A stretch of 64,000 bases of DNA from NCBI GenBank assembly GCA_016710745.1, contig JADJVB010000010.1, positions 1,178,001-1,242,000 on the forward strand. The letters are read 5' to 3'. The position numbers were made by a program, and so were the translations under genes. The stretch is from Chitinophagaceae bacterium (GTDB lineage Bacteria; Bacteroidota; Bacteroidia; Chitinophagales; Chitinophagaceae). Each line of letters opens with the position of its first letter. The first letter of the stretch is position 1. Shown one piece after another: positions 52,477-60,697 of this stretch. The notes under the pieces were generated by a model. It saw only the letters and a program-made list of their open reading frames with translations. It was not told the DNA's origin and did no database searches.

Positions 52477-54741
52477 TTAAAAATCCCATTCGTCGCCGCC
52501 GGCATGGGCTTCCTGGGGTGTTTTCGCGTCTTGGTTTGATGAACGGCCGTAGTCATCGCTTATGCCATTTTCGATTTCGTCATTCATGTCGGTAGTCATC
52601 GATTGGATCAGTTCATCCAGTTCAATCACCATACTGCAGAAATCAATAAAATTGTCATCTTGTTCAAATACCGGAGCATCATACTCGGCAACGGCCTTTA
52701 GAATTTTGTTGCAAATATTTGCTTTTTGGTATACCAGAGAAGCGTCGGTATAACTATGCTTCATGGATGCGAATAATGTTTGCGCCACTCCTTTCCAGGT
52801 ACCTACTGTTGGGGAAATCTGCTTTACGATTTCAGGATGCCCCAAAATTTTATCCTTTATGAAATTCCACTCTGCGTTTATAATCGGGGAGATAATTTTT
52901 GCCATGCCTGTGCAACTGTCAGACAAATTGTTTTGTAATCCTGAAACAACCTGCATAACGCCGCCTCTTGATACAAAAGTGTCGGACTGAAGACTGGAAG
53001 ATGCGTTTTCTACATAGTCCTGTACTGCAGGCGTTAATTTTTTCCACAACCGGGCAAACTTCGTGTTGATGATCATGCCCTGCGGTACTGTGGCCGTGCC
53101 AATATTCAATACCTGCCGATAGAAATGATTGCGTTCTCCATCTTTTGTTCTTTCAATAGTTTTTCCGGTCTTACCATCTATAAATTGGTTAGAGAAAACA
53201 AACATCTGCAGATTTTTGCGTAAACGCTGGTCGTCAATATCAATTCGGTTCTTTATAAGGAAATTATCAGTGAGGTAATTTGTCAGGTTAAAAATATCAA
53301 GATCCATTTCCATAATAGCTGAACTGAACAACTGGGCAGCGCATTTTACGTTGGAAGTATTTGCTTTGATAACCGACCTCACATCTTCGGAAAAGTCAAC
53401 GTCAAAATCTTCATCTGTTTGTTCAAATTCCTCTTCCTGTAAAACCTCCGGCTGATGATAGTCAAGCCCCTTGATTTCGTTGATAAATGACCCTAAAAAA
53501 TAGCTGATATTGTCTTCGTCTATTTTTACTTTTGATTTGCGAATATATTGTACCAGTAGCGGGTAGTAGTCTTCGGGAAGGTCATCAATTTTCAAATCGG
53601 TCAGGCCTTTGTCAATGAGCTTTAATTGTTGGCTGTCGGCAATATAGCTTTTGACGAGTTTTTCAATTTCTTTCGAAAACGAATCTTCATCAACACTTAG
53701 TTTCATTGCAGTTATTTTGACGATCAGCGGATGCGAATCATCGTTATAAGTATCTTTCCCTACAGGGTTTATTTTTAACGCGTTTTTTTGAATATAAGCC
53801 CGGGCTGCACTTACAACCAGGTAGTTGTGAATTGCATTAGCACCCTTTACATGAGAAGTGATAAAGTTATATAAAGCATTTACTTCACTGATACCTTTTA
53901 CCCAGTATCCAAAAGCAATCAGATAGTCCAGTATATTGCCGTAGTTTGTATGAAGAAGGGCTTTTTGGTTGTTTGGCAAACCATTCCAGTTTTTATTCAG
54001 ATAGTTTTTGAAATCATTTTTCAAGTTAGACAACACATTCACTTTGTCAATGCATTCGGCGATAGATAATTTGTCATCATCAGCACTGGCTAATACAAAA
54101 TTCAATATACCCCTGTTGTCCCAATGATCTGATTCGGTTTTTTTAGCGTAAATCGGCTTAAGTAATTCTGTCTCAAGGTCAAAACGGGCACTACCCGATT
54201 TACTGAAGGATTTTGCATTTTTTTCAATTGCGGCCTTTACAAAGCTGTCCGATAAGCTATCGGCAGCTTCCCTCGCAACAGAATATTTATTATGGGCAGC
54301 GTCAGATTTTTTCTGGAGCCGGATCAATTCCCGTTTTAAATCTGCTGCCACTTTTTTTACTTCCGACAGCTGTTCTGTTTGTAGCTTTTTTTCGCCCGGG
54401 TTACTGGTGGATTTGGCCATTTTTTTCAACAAATCGTCAACTTCTTTATGTGCCACATGATGACGTTCTTCCACTTCAGCACGTTCTGCTTCCAGGTTTT
54501 GAACTATCTCCTCGAGAGAATTGGCTTCTTCTTTCGCAGTTTCCAACTCTTTTTTCAGGCCATTTAAGCTTCCCAATACAGCAGCCGACCTGGTTTCTCC
54601 CAATTCGCTGAATGCCGGTTTTCCCAGAATACTGTTGAGCTCGAGCAAATGTTTTTTTACAAGCGGGTCTACCACTGGCGAAAATCGTTTTCCAATGATA
54701 GAAGAGTTGCGGAGTCTTGGTGTGATTGTATTCATTTCCAT
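52477..54741 (-). CDS. Island protein, 754 aa, N-terminal coiled coil, unknown
   Basis: A soluble protein lacking signal peptide and membrane segments. Residues about 57-165 form a strong coiled coil (LKKELETAKEEANSLEEIVQ, VKKVAADLKRELIRLQKKSD). The remaining 590 residues are helical and moderately acidic (EEEFEQTDEDFDVDFSED near 430), with no motif I can name. The C-terminus ends in an acidic Asp-Trp-Asp-Phe tail. It lies 5 bp after the subtilase stop codon, so it is closely coupled to the protease and may be its scaffold or substrate (inference). It is the second gene of the operon and, after the four-module protein, its second largest product. Confidence 0.65.
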   Translation of the reverse strand: MEMNTITPRLRNSSIIGKRFSPVVDPLVKKHLLELNSILGKPAFSELGETRSAAVLGSLNGLKKELETAKEEANSLEEIVQNLEAERAEVEERHHVAHKEVDDLLKKMAKSTSNPGEKKLQTEQLSEVKKVAADLKRELIRLQKKSDAAHNKYSVAREAADSLSDSFVKAAIEKNAKSFSKSGSARFDLETELLKPIYAKKTESDHWDNRGILNFVLASADDDKLSIAECIDKVNVLSNLKNDFKNYLNKNWNGLPNNQKALLHTNYGNILDYLIAFGYWVKGISEVNALYNFITSHVKGANAIHNYLVVSAARAYIQKNALKINPVGKDTYNDDSHPLIVKITAMKLSVDEDSFSKEIEKLVKSYIADSQQLKLIDKGLTDLKIDDLPEDYYPLLVQYIRKSKVKIDEDNISYFLGSFINEIKGLDYHQPEVLQEEEFEQTDEDFDVDFSEDVRSVIKANTSNVKCAAQLFSSAIMEMDLDIFNLTNYLTDNFLIKNRIDIDDQRLRKNLQMFVFSNQFIDGKTGKTIERTKDGERNHFYRQVLNIGTATVPQGMIINTKFARLWKKLTPAVQDYVENASSSLQSDTFVSRGGVMQVVSGLQNNLSDSCTGMAKIISPIINAEWNFIKDKILGHPEIVKQISPTVGTWKGVAQTLFASMKHSYTDASLVYQKANICNKILKAVAEYDAPVFEQDDNFIDFCSMVIELDELIQSMTTDMNDEIENGISDDYGRSSNQDAKTPQEAHAGGDEWDF

Positions 54742-54746
54742 AAAAT

Positions 54747-56054
54747 TTATTTTAATAAATGATTTAAAAGTTTGAAGGCATCAGCCAGGTTGATTAACCC
54801 ATAACCGGATTTTTGGCTGCGTTGTTTATTATCGGGTTTATCCGAAGAATGTTTAAGAATATATTTAATAGCGTCATTTGAAAGTATTTTACCCTTTCCC
54901 TTTGCGTATGATTTAAGTAATCCAACTGTGCCGGCAACAAATGGTGAAGCTTGCGAAGTTCCTGAAGCAACCGAATACGTGTTTTCCGAAAAGGAGCTGT
55001 ATATGTTCAATCCCGGAGCTACAACGGTAATATCCGCTCCGTAAGAAGTGAAATTTGTAACCGTTCCTGAATCGTCAACCGCACCAACAGCAATTACGCC
55101 GGGAAGGGCGCCCGGATAATATTTTTCATTTGTTCCATCGTTTCCGCTGGCAGCCACTATGGTAACATTCTTTTTTAATGCATATTGAATCACGTCTTCA
55201 TGTGGGAGTCCACCTCCTTCGTGTTTTATTCCGAGGCTCATATTTATTACATCTGCACCATTGTCAACAGCCCATTTTATACCGGCATTTATATTATCGA
55301 TGATTCCGGCACCTACCAATTTATTTCCATTTTTCATAGTCGCCAATACCCGTACCGGCATGATGGAACAATTAGGGCAAACCCCCTCGTCCATAGCGAT
55401 ACCTTTAGCTGCAATAATTCCGGAAACATGCGTGCCATGGCCCACTTCATCTTCCGGCACGTCGTCGTAATCATTAATATCGCCGATAAAACCCGTTGTA
55501 TCCAATCCCTGAATATTCACAAAATCTGCGGCAAATTTGAACTTGCCTTTTAACTCCTTGTGATCCAGATTGACCCCTGTGTCTAAAACCGCAATTTTTA
55601 TTTCAGGAAGACCCTTGGTCATCAGTTTGGCATACTGCAGGTAAATAAGTTCAGCGTTTTTTTTGCTTTCTATTGATGCAGTAGTAGAAACAGTTTGTAG
55701 CGGTATGGGTGTTTCAACAACATCAATAATTGCGGCATTGACAATATTGGGAAACAGTGTGATTTGTGTCACCAACTCTGGTTGTGGCGCATAGTCGTTT
55801 TGAAGAATTACCCTGTATATGAGATTTAATTCGGCAAAAATTTCCTCCGCACTCCAGGTGGCGGATTGAGGCTCATATTCTTTGGTAACCCAAAAATTTA
55901 AGTTCCTCGATCGGAATAAATTGTCAAACTGAGGAAAAAATGATTCAACGGCCCGGGACTTGTCCATTAAGATAAAGTCTTTCCAGTAAGGGATATTTCC
56001 CGTAAAAGTTTTTTCAAAATTCCTTGTTACTTTTATGATGAAATGACTTTTCAT
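54747..56054 (-). CDS. Subtilisin-like serine protease (S8) without signal peptide
   Basis: I place the start at ATG 56054 (MKSHFIIKVTRNFEKTFTG), giving 435 aa; the frame also runs to a TTG at 56132 with no other ATG between. An N-terminal 120-residue region is not subtilisin-like and could be a sensor or inhibitory domain. The catalytic triad is complete, numbered from the TTG: Asp184 in IAVLDTGVNLDH, His232 in GHGTHVSGI and Ser393 in SGTSQASPFVAG, with oxyanion Asn331 in SGND. There is no export signal, so it probably works in the cytoplasm. As first gene of the operon with a possible regulatory N-terminus, it may be the trigger protease (inference). Confidence 0.88.
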   Translation of the reverse strand: MKSHFIIKVTRNFEKTFTGNIPYWKDFILMDKSRAVESFFPQFDNLFRSRNLNFWVTKEYEPQSATWSAEEIFAELNLIYRVILQNDYAPQPELVTQITLFPNIVNAAIIDVVETPIPLQTVSTTASIESKKNAELIYLQYAKLMTKGLPEIKIAVLDTGVNLDHKELKGKFKFAADFVNIQGLDTTGFIGDINDYDDVPEDEVGHGTHVSGIIAAKGIAMDEGVCPNCSIMPVRVLATMKNGNKLVGAGIIDNINAGIKWAVDNGADVINMSLGIKHEGGGLPHEDVIQYALKKNVTIVAASGNDGTNEKYYPGALPGVIAVGAVDDSGTVTNFTSYGADITVVAPGLNIYSSFSENTYSVASGTSQASPFVAGTVGLLKSYAKGKGKILSNDAIKYILKHSSDKPDNKQRSQKSGYGLINLADAFKLLNHLLK

Positions 56055-56216
56055 TTTCTGTTTATGGTTGAATGACTTATCAATTAACACTCGCTTATTG
56101 ATCAACCCGGATTTGAAAAAAAACGGATTCAAACCATGTCAATTATTTCTATACCGGCACTTAAACCATTTGCTGGTAAGGGTTTCACCTTAAAGAGGTT
56201 TCTGTTTTCAGTAAAA

Positions 56217-56237
56217 TTGACATGCCTTAAATGTCAA
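56217..56237. promoter_or_regulatory. Inverted repeat TTGACAT-N7-ATGTCAA (candidate operator)
   Basis: A perfect 7-bp inverted repeat with 7-bp spacer, about 165 bp upstream of the subtilase ATG. A third half-site (ATGTCAATT, 56136-56144) is the exact reverse complement of the 9 bases at 56215-56223. Probably a protein-binding cluster; the regulator is unknown. Confidence 0.45.
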
Positions 56238-56333
56238 ACTGATTTTTAATAGGTTTAATTTTTCCAATTACTTGTTTACAGAGATATTGAGTTTATTAGC
56301 AACAATAATACAACTCAATTTATTTGCTGTCAA

Positions 56334-56348
56334 TACCACAAAGTGGTA
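56334..56348. promoter_or_regulatory. Palindrome TACCAC-AAA-GTGGTA, candidate response-regulator site
   Basis: A perfect 6-bp inverted repeat with 3-bp spacer. The surrounding 18 bases (CAATACC-NN-AAAGTGGTA, from 56331) recur at 60671-60688 just upstream of the NarL-type regulator gene with two differences. Suggests autoregulation and control of the island by that regulator (inference). Confidence 0.4.
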
Positions 56349-56701
56349 ACTGGTTATTTTTTTCGAAAATAGATATCTATATTTTGGCTACTTACAAAAA
56401 TCCTGCATACCCAAAAACACATAAATGCTTTGATATTCAAGTACTTAATTTTTTATCGCGTTTATTAGTTGAATAAAAACTGTTAATAAGTTTTTTGAAA
56501 AAAATGAAATTATGTGTGGAAGTGGGCAATCTTTTTTAAGACATCAAAGAAACAAGGCGTTAATTTTCTTGAATATTTACGAGAAAGATGGTTCCAAGCT
56601 CGTTTAAAATTCAGGAAATTTGTAGTTTCAGTAACTGCTTTTGTTAAGTGATGAATTTAAGCCCAAAATATTACAGCTGGAAATCAGTTGAAAAAGGCAG
56701 A

Positions 56702-57385
56702 TTAATAAAACTCCGAAACTTCTTCCAGTGGCTTTCTTTTGATATCCGGCACCCAACATTCTGCCGCGGCATATCCCACCGGAATCAATAAAAAAGGCTT
56801 TTCATTAACCGGCCTGTTCAATACCTTGCTCAAAAAATTCATAGGGCTGGGCGTGTGCGTTAGTGCAACCAGTCCGGCGTTATGTATCGCTGCCAATAGA
56901 AAACCACAGGCCAACCCGCAGCTTTCAGTGGCATAATAGGTGTTTGTCTTTTTACCATCAGCATCCAAATCATAACTTTTCTTAAAAACGATGATGAGGT
57001 AGGGGGCTATTTCCAAAAATTCTTTTTTCCAGTCGGTTTGCAGGGGCAGCAGGTCTTTTTTCCAGTCTTCGGGCATTCGGCCGTTGTAACTTTCATATTC
57101 TTCCTTTTCTGCCTCAACCCGTATCTGCTTTTTTATTTCGGGATCCATTACCACGCAAAATGTCCAGGGTTGCTTGTGGGCGCCACTTGGCGCGGTTGAG
57201 GCCGACAAAATAATATTTTCGATAACTTCTTTTGGTACGGGTTTATCCGAAAAATCACGGCAGGTACGCCGGGTATTCATCCAGGCAGCAAAGGATTCGG
57301 CTCTTTGGCGCATTTCTGCCTCATCGTACTCATCACGGCTGTATTTAACGAAGGGAAAGCCATTTATCAGTTTTGTGATTTTCAT
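56702..57385 (-). CDS. Nitroreductase family protein (full-length copy B)
   Basis: A 227-aa FMN-dependent oxidoreductase. FMN-binding residues are visible in TRRTCRDFSDKPVP (near residue 38), STAPSGAHKQPWTF (near 70) and PVGYAAAECWVPD near the C-terminus. Members reduce nitro groups, quinones or halogenated tyrosines with NAD(P)H. Start MKITKLINGFPFVKYSRDEY is ATG at 57385. The truncated copy A lies on the far side of the island in the same orientation, about 14.3 kb away. It is divergent from the M1 peptidase gene with a 42-bp spacer. Copy B is most likely the working gene. Confidence 0.92.
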   Translation of the reverse strand: MKITKLINGFPFVKYSRDEYDEAEMRQRAESFAAWMNTRRTCRDFSDKPVPKEVIENIILSASTAPSGAHKQPWTFCVVMDPEIKKQIRVEAEKEEYESYNGRMPEDWKKDLLPLQTDWKKEFLEIAPYLIIVFKKSYDLDADGKKTNTYYATESCGLACGFLLAAIHNAGLVALTHTPSPMNFLSKVLNRPVNEKPFLLIPVGYAAAECWVPDIKRKPLEEVSEFY

Positions 57386-57427
57386 AAAGCATTTTTTACC
57401 GAAATTTACCCATATAAAACCTATTAA

Positions 57428-59362
57428 ATGAAGAAATCAGTTATTTTATTTTTCGCGGTATTTAGTTTTCAGCTTATTTGTTATGGTCAACCCGATCGCT
57501 GGCAACAGGCTGTTAAGTATACGATGAATATCAACATGGATGTGAATACCAATCGATTTACCGGAAAACAAAAGTTGGAATACACGAATAATTCGCCGAA
57601 CAGACTGGATAAAGTGTTTTACCATTTATATTTTAATGCCTTTCAACCCAACAGCAGTATGGATATCAGGAGCCAGGAACTGGGGCAGGTTATAATCAAT
57701 AAAAGACAGGACTGGGATGGCCGGGTGAAAGACCGGATCGCCAATCTTAAACCGGATGAGATCGGGTACCAAAAAATTATTTCCATTAAGATGAACGGGG
57801 TTGCCCAACTATTCAAATATCATGAAACTATTTTGGAAGTACTGCTTACCAAACCCATTGCCGCAAAATCTAAAGTGGTTTTCGACATGGAGTTTGAAGC
57901 ACAGGTACCCCTGCAGATCCGCCGCAGTGGCAGAGATAATCCTGCAACCGGGGTGCGCCTGAGCATGAGCCAGTGGTATCCCAAACTTTGTGAATACGAT
58001 TACGAAGGCTGGCATCCCACACCTTATGTTGCGCGGGAGTTTTATGGCGTTTGGGGCGATTTTGATGTAACGATCAACATTGATAAGAACTATAAACTGG
58101 GCGGAACAGGTGTATTGATGAACGCCAAAGAGATTGGCTGGGGTTACGATGCGCCCGGTACCGAACTAAAGCCCACCAATATGGATAAAAGAAGCTGGCA
58201 TTTTATTGGCGGAAATGTGCACGATTTTGTTTGGTGTGCCGATCCGGACTATAAACACCTCAGCTACCAAATGCCAAATGGTGGACCAACACTGCATTCC
58301 ATTTATAATGCCAAAGAAAATAATCCCAAAAATGATTCTGCCTGGGCAACGGTTCTAACGGCGGCATCAACGGCCTTGCCTTTTATCGAAAAGAATTTCG
58401 GCAAATATCCTTATCCGCAATACTCTTTTATTCAGGGTGGCGATGGCGGCATGGAATATCCCATGGCAACCTTATTGGTGGGGCCCGGTTTGGGAACCGT
58501 TTTTCACGAATGGATGCACAGCTGGTACCAGATGATGCTGGGCACTAATGAAAGTATGTATGGCTGGATGGATGAAGGATTTACCAGCTATGCCGAAGAA
58601 CTGGTTTCTGCATTTTATAATAAAAAATCCTCGATGCAGGGTTTCCGTGAAGCGCTGCAACGTACACCCAATAACAAAAATTTGAAGGAGATCGTTGAAA
58701 CCTGTCCGGAAGATCACGGCGGGGCCTATTTCAGCTATTTTAACCTGGCCAAAAGCGGGTACGAAGAGCCGATGACCACCCATGCCGATCATTTCGAATC
58801 TAATTATGCATACAGTTCGGCCGCTTATTCAAAAGGCGAAGTATTTATGGAGCAGCTTGGTTATATCGTGGGTGCAGATACCCGGGATAAAATTTTGTTG
58901 GAGTATTACCGGCAATGGCGCTTTAAGCATCCAAATGCCAATGATTTTATGCGTGTAGCGGAAGACGTTAGCGGTATCCAGTTAGACTGGTATAAAGAAT
59001 ACTGGGTTAATACTACCAAAACCATTGATTATAAAATCGACAGTTTATGGGAAGAGAACGGGGTGTCCAAAATAAGGTTAAGGCGGATTGGGCATATGCC
59101 CATGCCAATCGATCTGCAATTGACCTATGCCGATGGGAGTACCGAAATGTTTTATGTGCCTTTGAACCTGATGTTCGGAAATAAATTATCGGAAAATAAA
59201 GGCCAGAAACTCGAAATACTGGAAGAGTGGAAATGGACACACCCAACATATGTTGTTGAAACCAAACACAGGTTGATGGACATTAAAGTGGTAGATATTG
59301 ATCCAACTAAACGAATGGCGGATATAGACCGGAAAAACAATACGCTGGAATTGAAATGGTAA
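57428..59362 (+). CDS. M1-family metallopeptidase (aminopeptidase N-like), exported
   Basis: A 644-aa protein with a signal peptide (cleavage near CYGQP, residue 21). An N-terminal beta-saddle domain is followed by the gluzincin catalytic domain: GGDGGMEYPMAT (the GxMEN-like exopeptidase motif) near residue 340 and HEWMHSWYQ near 362, with the third zinc ligand Glu in WMDEGFTSY, giving the exact H-E-x2-H-x18-E spacing. The C-terminal segment is shorter than in aminopeptidase N of E. coli, as in many Bacteroidota paralogues. It cleaves N-terminal residues of periplasmic or external peptides. It may share a promoter region with the divergent nitroreductase gene. Confidence 0.93.
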   Translation: MKKSVILFFAVFSFQLICYGQPDRWQQAVKYTMNINMDVNTNRFTGKQKLEYTNNSPNRLDKVFYHLYFNAFQPNSSMDIRSQELGQVIINKRQDWDGRVKDRIANLKPDEIGYQKIISIKMNGVAQLFKYHETILEVLLTKPIAAKSKVVFDMEFEAQVPLQIRRSGRDNPATGVRLSMSQWYPKLCEYDYEGWHPTPYVAREFYGVWGDFDVTINIDKNYKLGGTGVLMNAKEIGWGYDAPGTELKPTNMDKRSWHFIGGNVHDFVWCADPDYKHLSYQMPNGGPTLHSIYNAKENNPKNDSAWATVLTAASTALPFIEKNFGKYPYPQYSFIQGGDGGMEYPMATLLVGPGLGTVFHEWMHSWYQMMLGTNESMYGWMDEGFTSYAEELVSAFYNKKSSMQGFREALQRTPNNKNLKEIVETCPEDHGGAYFSYFNLAKSGYEEPMTTHADHFESNYAYSSAAYSKGEVFMEQLGYIVGADTRDKILLEYYRQWRFKHPNANDFMRVAEDVSGIQLDWYKEYWVNTTKTIDYKIDSLWEENGVSKIRLRRIGHMPMPIDLQLTYADGSTEMFYVPLNLMFGNKLSENKGQKLEILEEWKWTHPTYVVETKHRLMDIKVVDIDPTKRMADIDRKNNTLELKW

Positions 59363-59408
59363 GATGAACTTGGTCTGACGCCCTCGTCTGACCAATCACT
59401 TGTAAAAA

Positions 59409-59936
59409 ATGAAAATAAATATCCGCAGGGTTGCTCCCCATGATGTTTCGGCTTTGTCGGCTATTGCCCGGCAAACATTTTTTGATACATTTACCGGTAC
59501 CTGCTCTGAGGACGACATGCAGTCTTTTTTGAACGAATATTATAGTGAAGCGCAATTAAGAAGCGAACTGATGGATGCAGATACTTTTTGTTTTTTTGCC
59601 GAAGTGGATGCTGTTCCTGTTGCTTATCTGCAATTCAGGGAAGATTATAAAAATTTTCCGGTAGAGAAAAAATGGAAAGCGCTGGAATTAAAAAGGATCT
59701 ATGTACTTACAGCGTTTCAGGGGCTGGGCATCGCCCAAAAACTAATGGATCATATCCTGGAATTCGCCAAAAACGAACAGTACGAAATGGTTTGGCTGGG
59801 CGTTTGGGAAAACAATTTCCGGGCACAGCGCTTTTATGAAAAATACGGGTTCAAAAATTCAGGGTATACACATGATTTCCCGATTGGTAATACACCCCAA
59901 ACAGATGTGTGGCTTTGGAAGTTTTTAAAACAATAA
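59409..59936 (+). CDS. GNAT-family N-acetyltransferase
   Basis: A 175-aa single GNAT domain. The acetyl-CoA loop is TAFQGLGIAQKLMDH (Q-x-x-G-x-G/A motif) near residue 105, preceded by strand beta4 LKRIYVL. The C-terminal NFRAQRFYEKYGFKNSG is the typical motif B, ending in beta-strands. Substrates of this subfamily are not predictable from sequence; protein-N-terminal, amine or antibiotic acetylation are possible. It lies 46 bp after the M1 gene and before a bidirectional terminator (59935-59967). Confidence 0.87.
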   Translation: MKINIRRVAPHDVSALSAIARQTFFDTFTGTCSEDDMQSFLNEYYSEAQLRSELMDADTFCFFAEVDAVPVAYLQFREDYKNFPVEKKWKALELKRIYVLTAFQGLGIAQKLMDHILEFAKNEQYEMVWLGVWENNFRAQRFYEKYGFKNSGYTHDFPIGNTPQTDVWLWKFLKQ

Positions 59937-59967
59937 ACCCCATCAGGTCAACGACTCAACGGGGTTT
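59935..59967. terminator. Bidirectional terminator between GNAT and response regulator
   Basis: AAACCCC at 59935-59941 pairs with GGGGTTT at 59961-59967. The 19-nt loop is large, so the call is moderate. It sits between two converging genes. Confidence 0.5.
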
Positions 59968-59996
59968 ACGGTTTGTGCTTGCTTGATTATTTGTCT

Positions 59997-60635
59997 CTAT
60001 CTTCCAAAATATTTATTCACCGCTTCAATGCGGTTACTCACGTGCAACTTCTCATAAATATGGTATACATGTTTACGAACAGTTTCAGAACTGATTGATA
60101 ATTTGTCGGAAATTTCTTTATACAATAATCCGGTCGACAGCATTTCCAGGATCTCATTTTCGCGTTTTGATAATACATCAAGCGATGAACCAAGCACCGT
60201 TGTGATGGATTTGTTTTGGAAGGCAGCAACAACTTTCGAGGCTATCTGGCTGCTCATCGGTGCACCTCCCTGTATCAGTTCAGTGATCCCCTCCAACAGT
60301 TTGGCAGGTTGCGTCTTTTTCAGAATATAACCATTGGCACCGGCCCGCAATGCTTCAAATATTTTTTCATCTTCGTCGTAGATCGTACACATCATGAATA
60401 ATATTTCGGGATGGGTTTGCTTTAATTCACGAACCACTTCAATACCATTAATACCATCACCCAAACCAATATCCATCAGTACTACTTTTGGATTTAGTAT
60501 GGGTAATTTTACCAACGCTTCTTCACCGGTAGTGCAGGAACCTGATAACGTAAAATGCTCGGAGGATTCTATGATTTGTTCAAGTGCCTGACGGATATCA
60601 TTATTATCTTCTACTATCGCTACTGATCTGTTCAT
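59997..60635 (-). CDS. NarL/FixJ-type response regulator
   Basis: A 212-aa two-domain regulator. The receiver has the acidic pocket VAIVEDNND (Glu9-Asp10), the phosphoacceptor Asp55 in VVLMDIGLGDG, the switch Thr in MMCTIYD and Lys in GYILKKT near residue 107. The C-terminal LuxR-type helix-turn-helix (LSKRENEILEMLSTGLLYKE, ISSETVRKHVYHIYEKLHV) binds DNA as a dimer. No histidine kinase gene lies beside it, so its partner is elsewhere. Upstream at 60671-60688 sits a palindromic site that also occurs in the island promoter region. Autoregulation and control of the island are inferred. Confidence 0.93.
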   Translation of the reverse strand: MNRSVAIVEDNNDIRQALEQIIESSEHFTLSGSCTTGEEALVKLPILNPKVVLMDIGLGDGINGIEVVRELKQTHPEILFMMCTIYDEDEKIFEALRAGANGYILKKTQPAKLLEGITELIQGGAPMSSQIASKVVAAFQNKSITTVLGSSLDVLSKRENEILEMLSTGLLYKEISDKLSISSETVRKHVYHIYEKLHVSNRIEAVNKYFGR

Positions 60636-60670
60636 GATTTTACAAAATTGACATTAATTATACGATTAAG

Positions 60671-60688
60671 CAATACCCTAAAGTGGTA
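60671..60688. promoter_or_regulatory. Palindromic site upstream of the response regulator gene
   Basis: CAATACC-CT-AAAGTGGTA, 16 of 18 bases identical to 56331-56348. It lies 36 bp upstream of the regulator start codon. The outer TACC and GGTA halves form an inverted repeat of the kind recognised by NarL-type dimers. Confidence 0.4.
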
Positions 60689-60697
60689 GGTGTTTAA

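Larger units (their letters stand above)
56055..56701. other. Upstream region of the island operon
   Basis: About 650 bp without a convincing gene, visibly AT-rich. It holds three ATGTCAA half-sites (56136-56144, 56215-56223 inverted, 56231-56237), the last two as a perfect 7-7-7 inverted repeat. A palindrome TACCAC-AAA-GTGGTA lies at 56334-56348. The promoter should be here, but I found no perfect TAnnTTTG on the minus strand near the start. The part 56400-56700 holds only short, broken frames. Confidence 0.6.

Noticed and set aside
43065..56132. Island as prophage or contractile injection system
   Set aside because: Lysozyme and M15 peptidases suggest phage, but no terminase, portal, capsid, sheath, tube, baseplate or integrase gene is recognisable, and the operon is one-directional with proteases.
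56055..56132. TTG start at 56132 for the S8 protease
   Set aside because: An ATG at 56054 gives a conventional start; the extra 26 residues are basic and unlike the family, and TTG starts are rare here.
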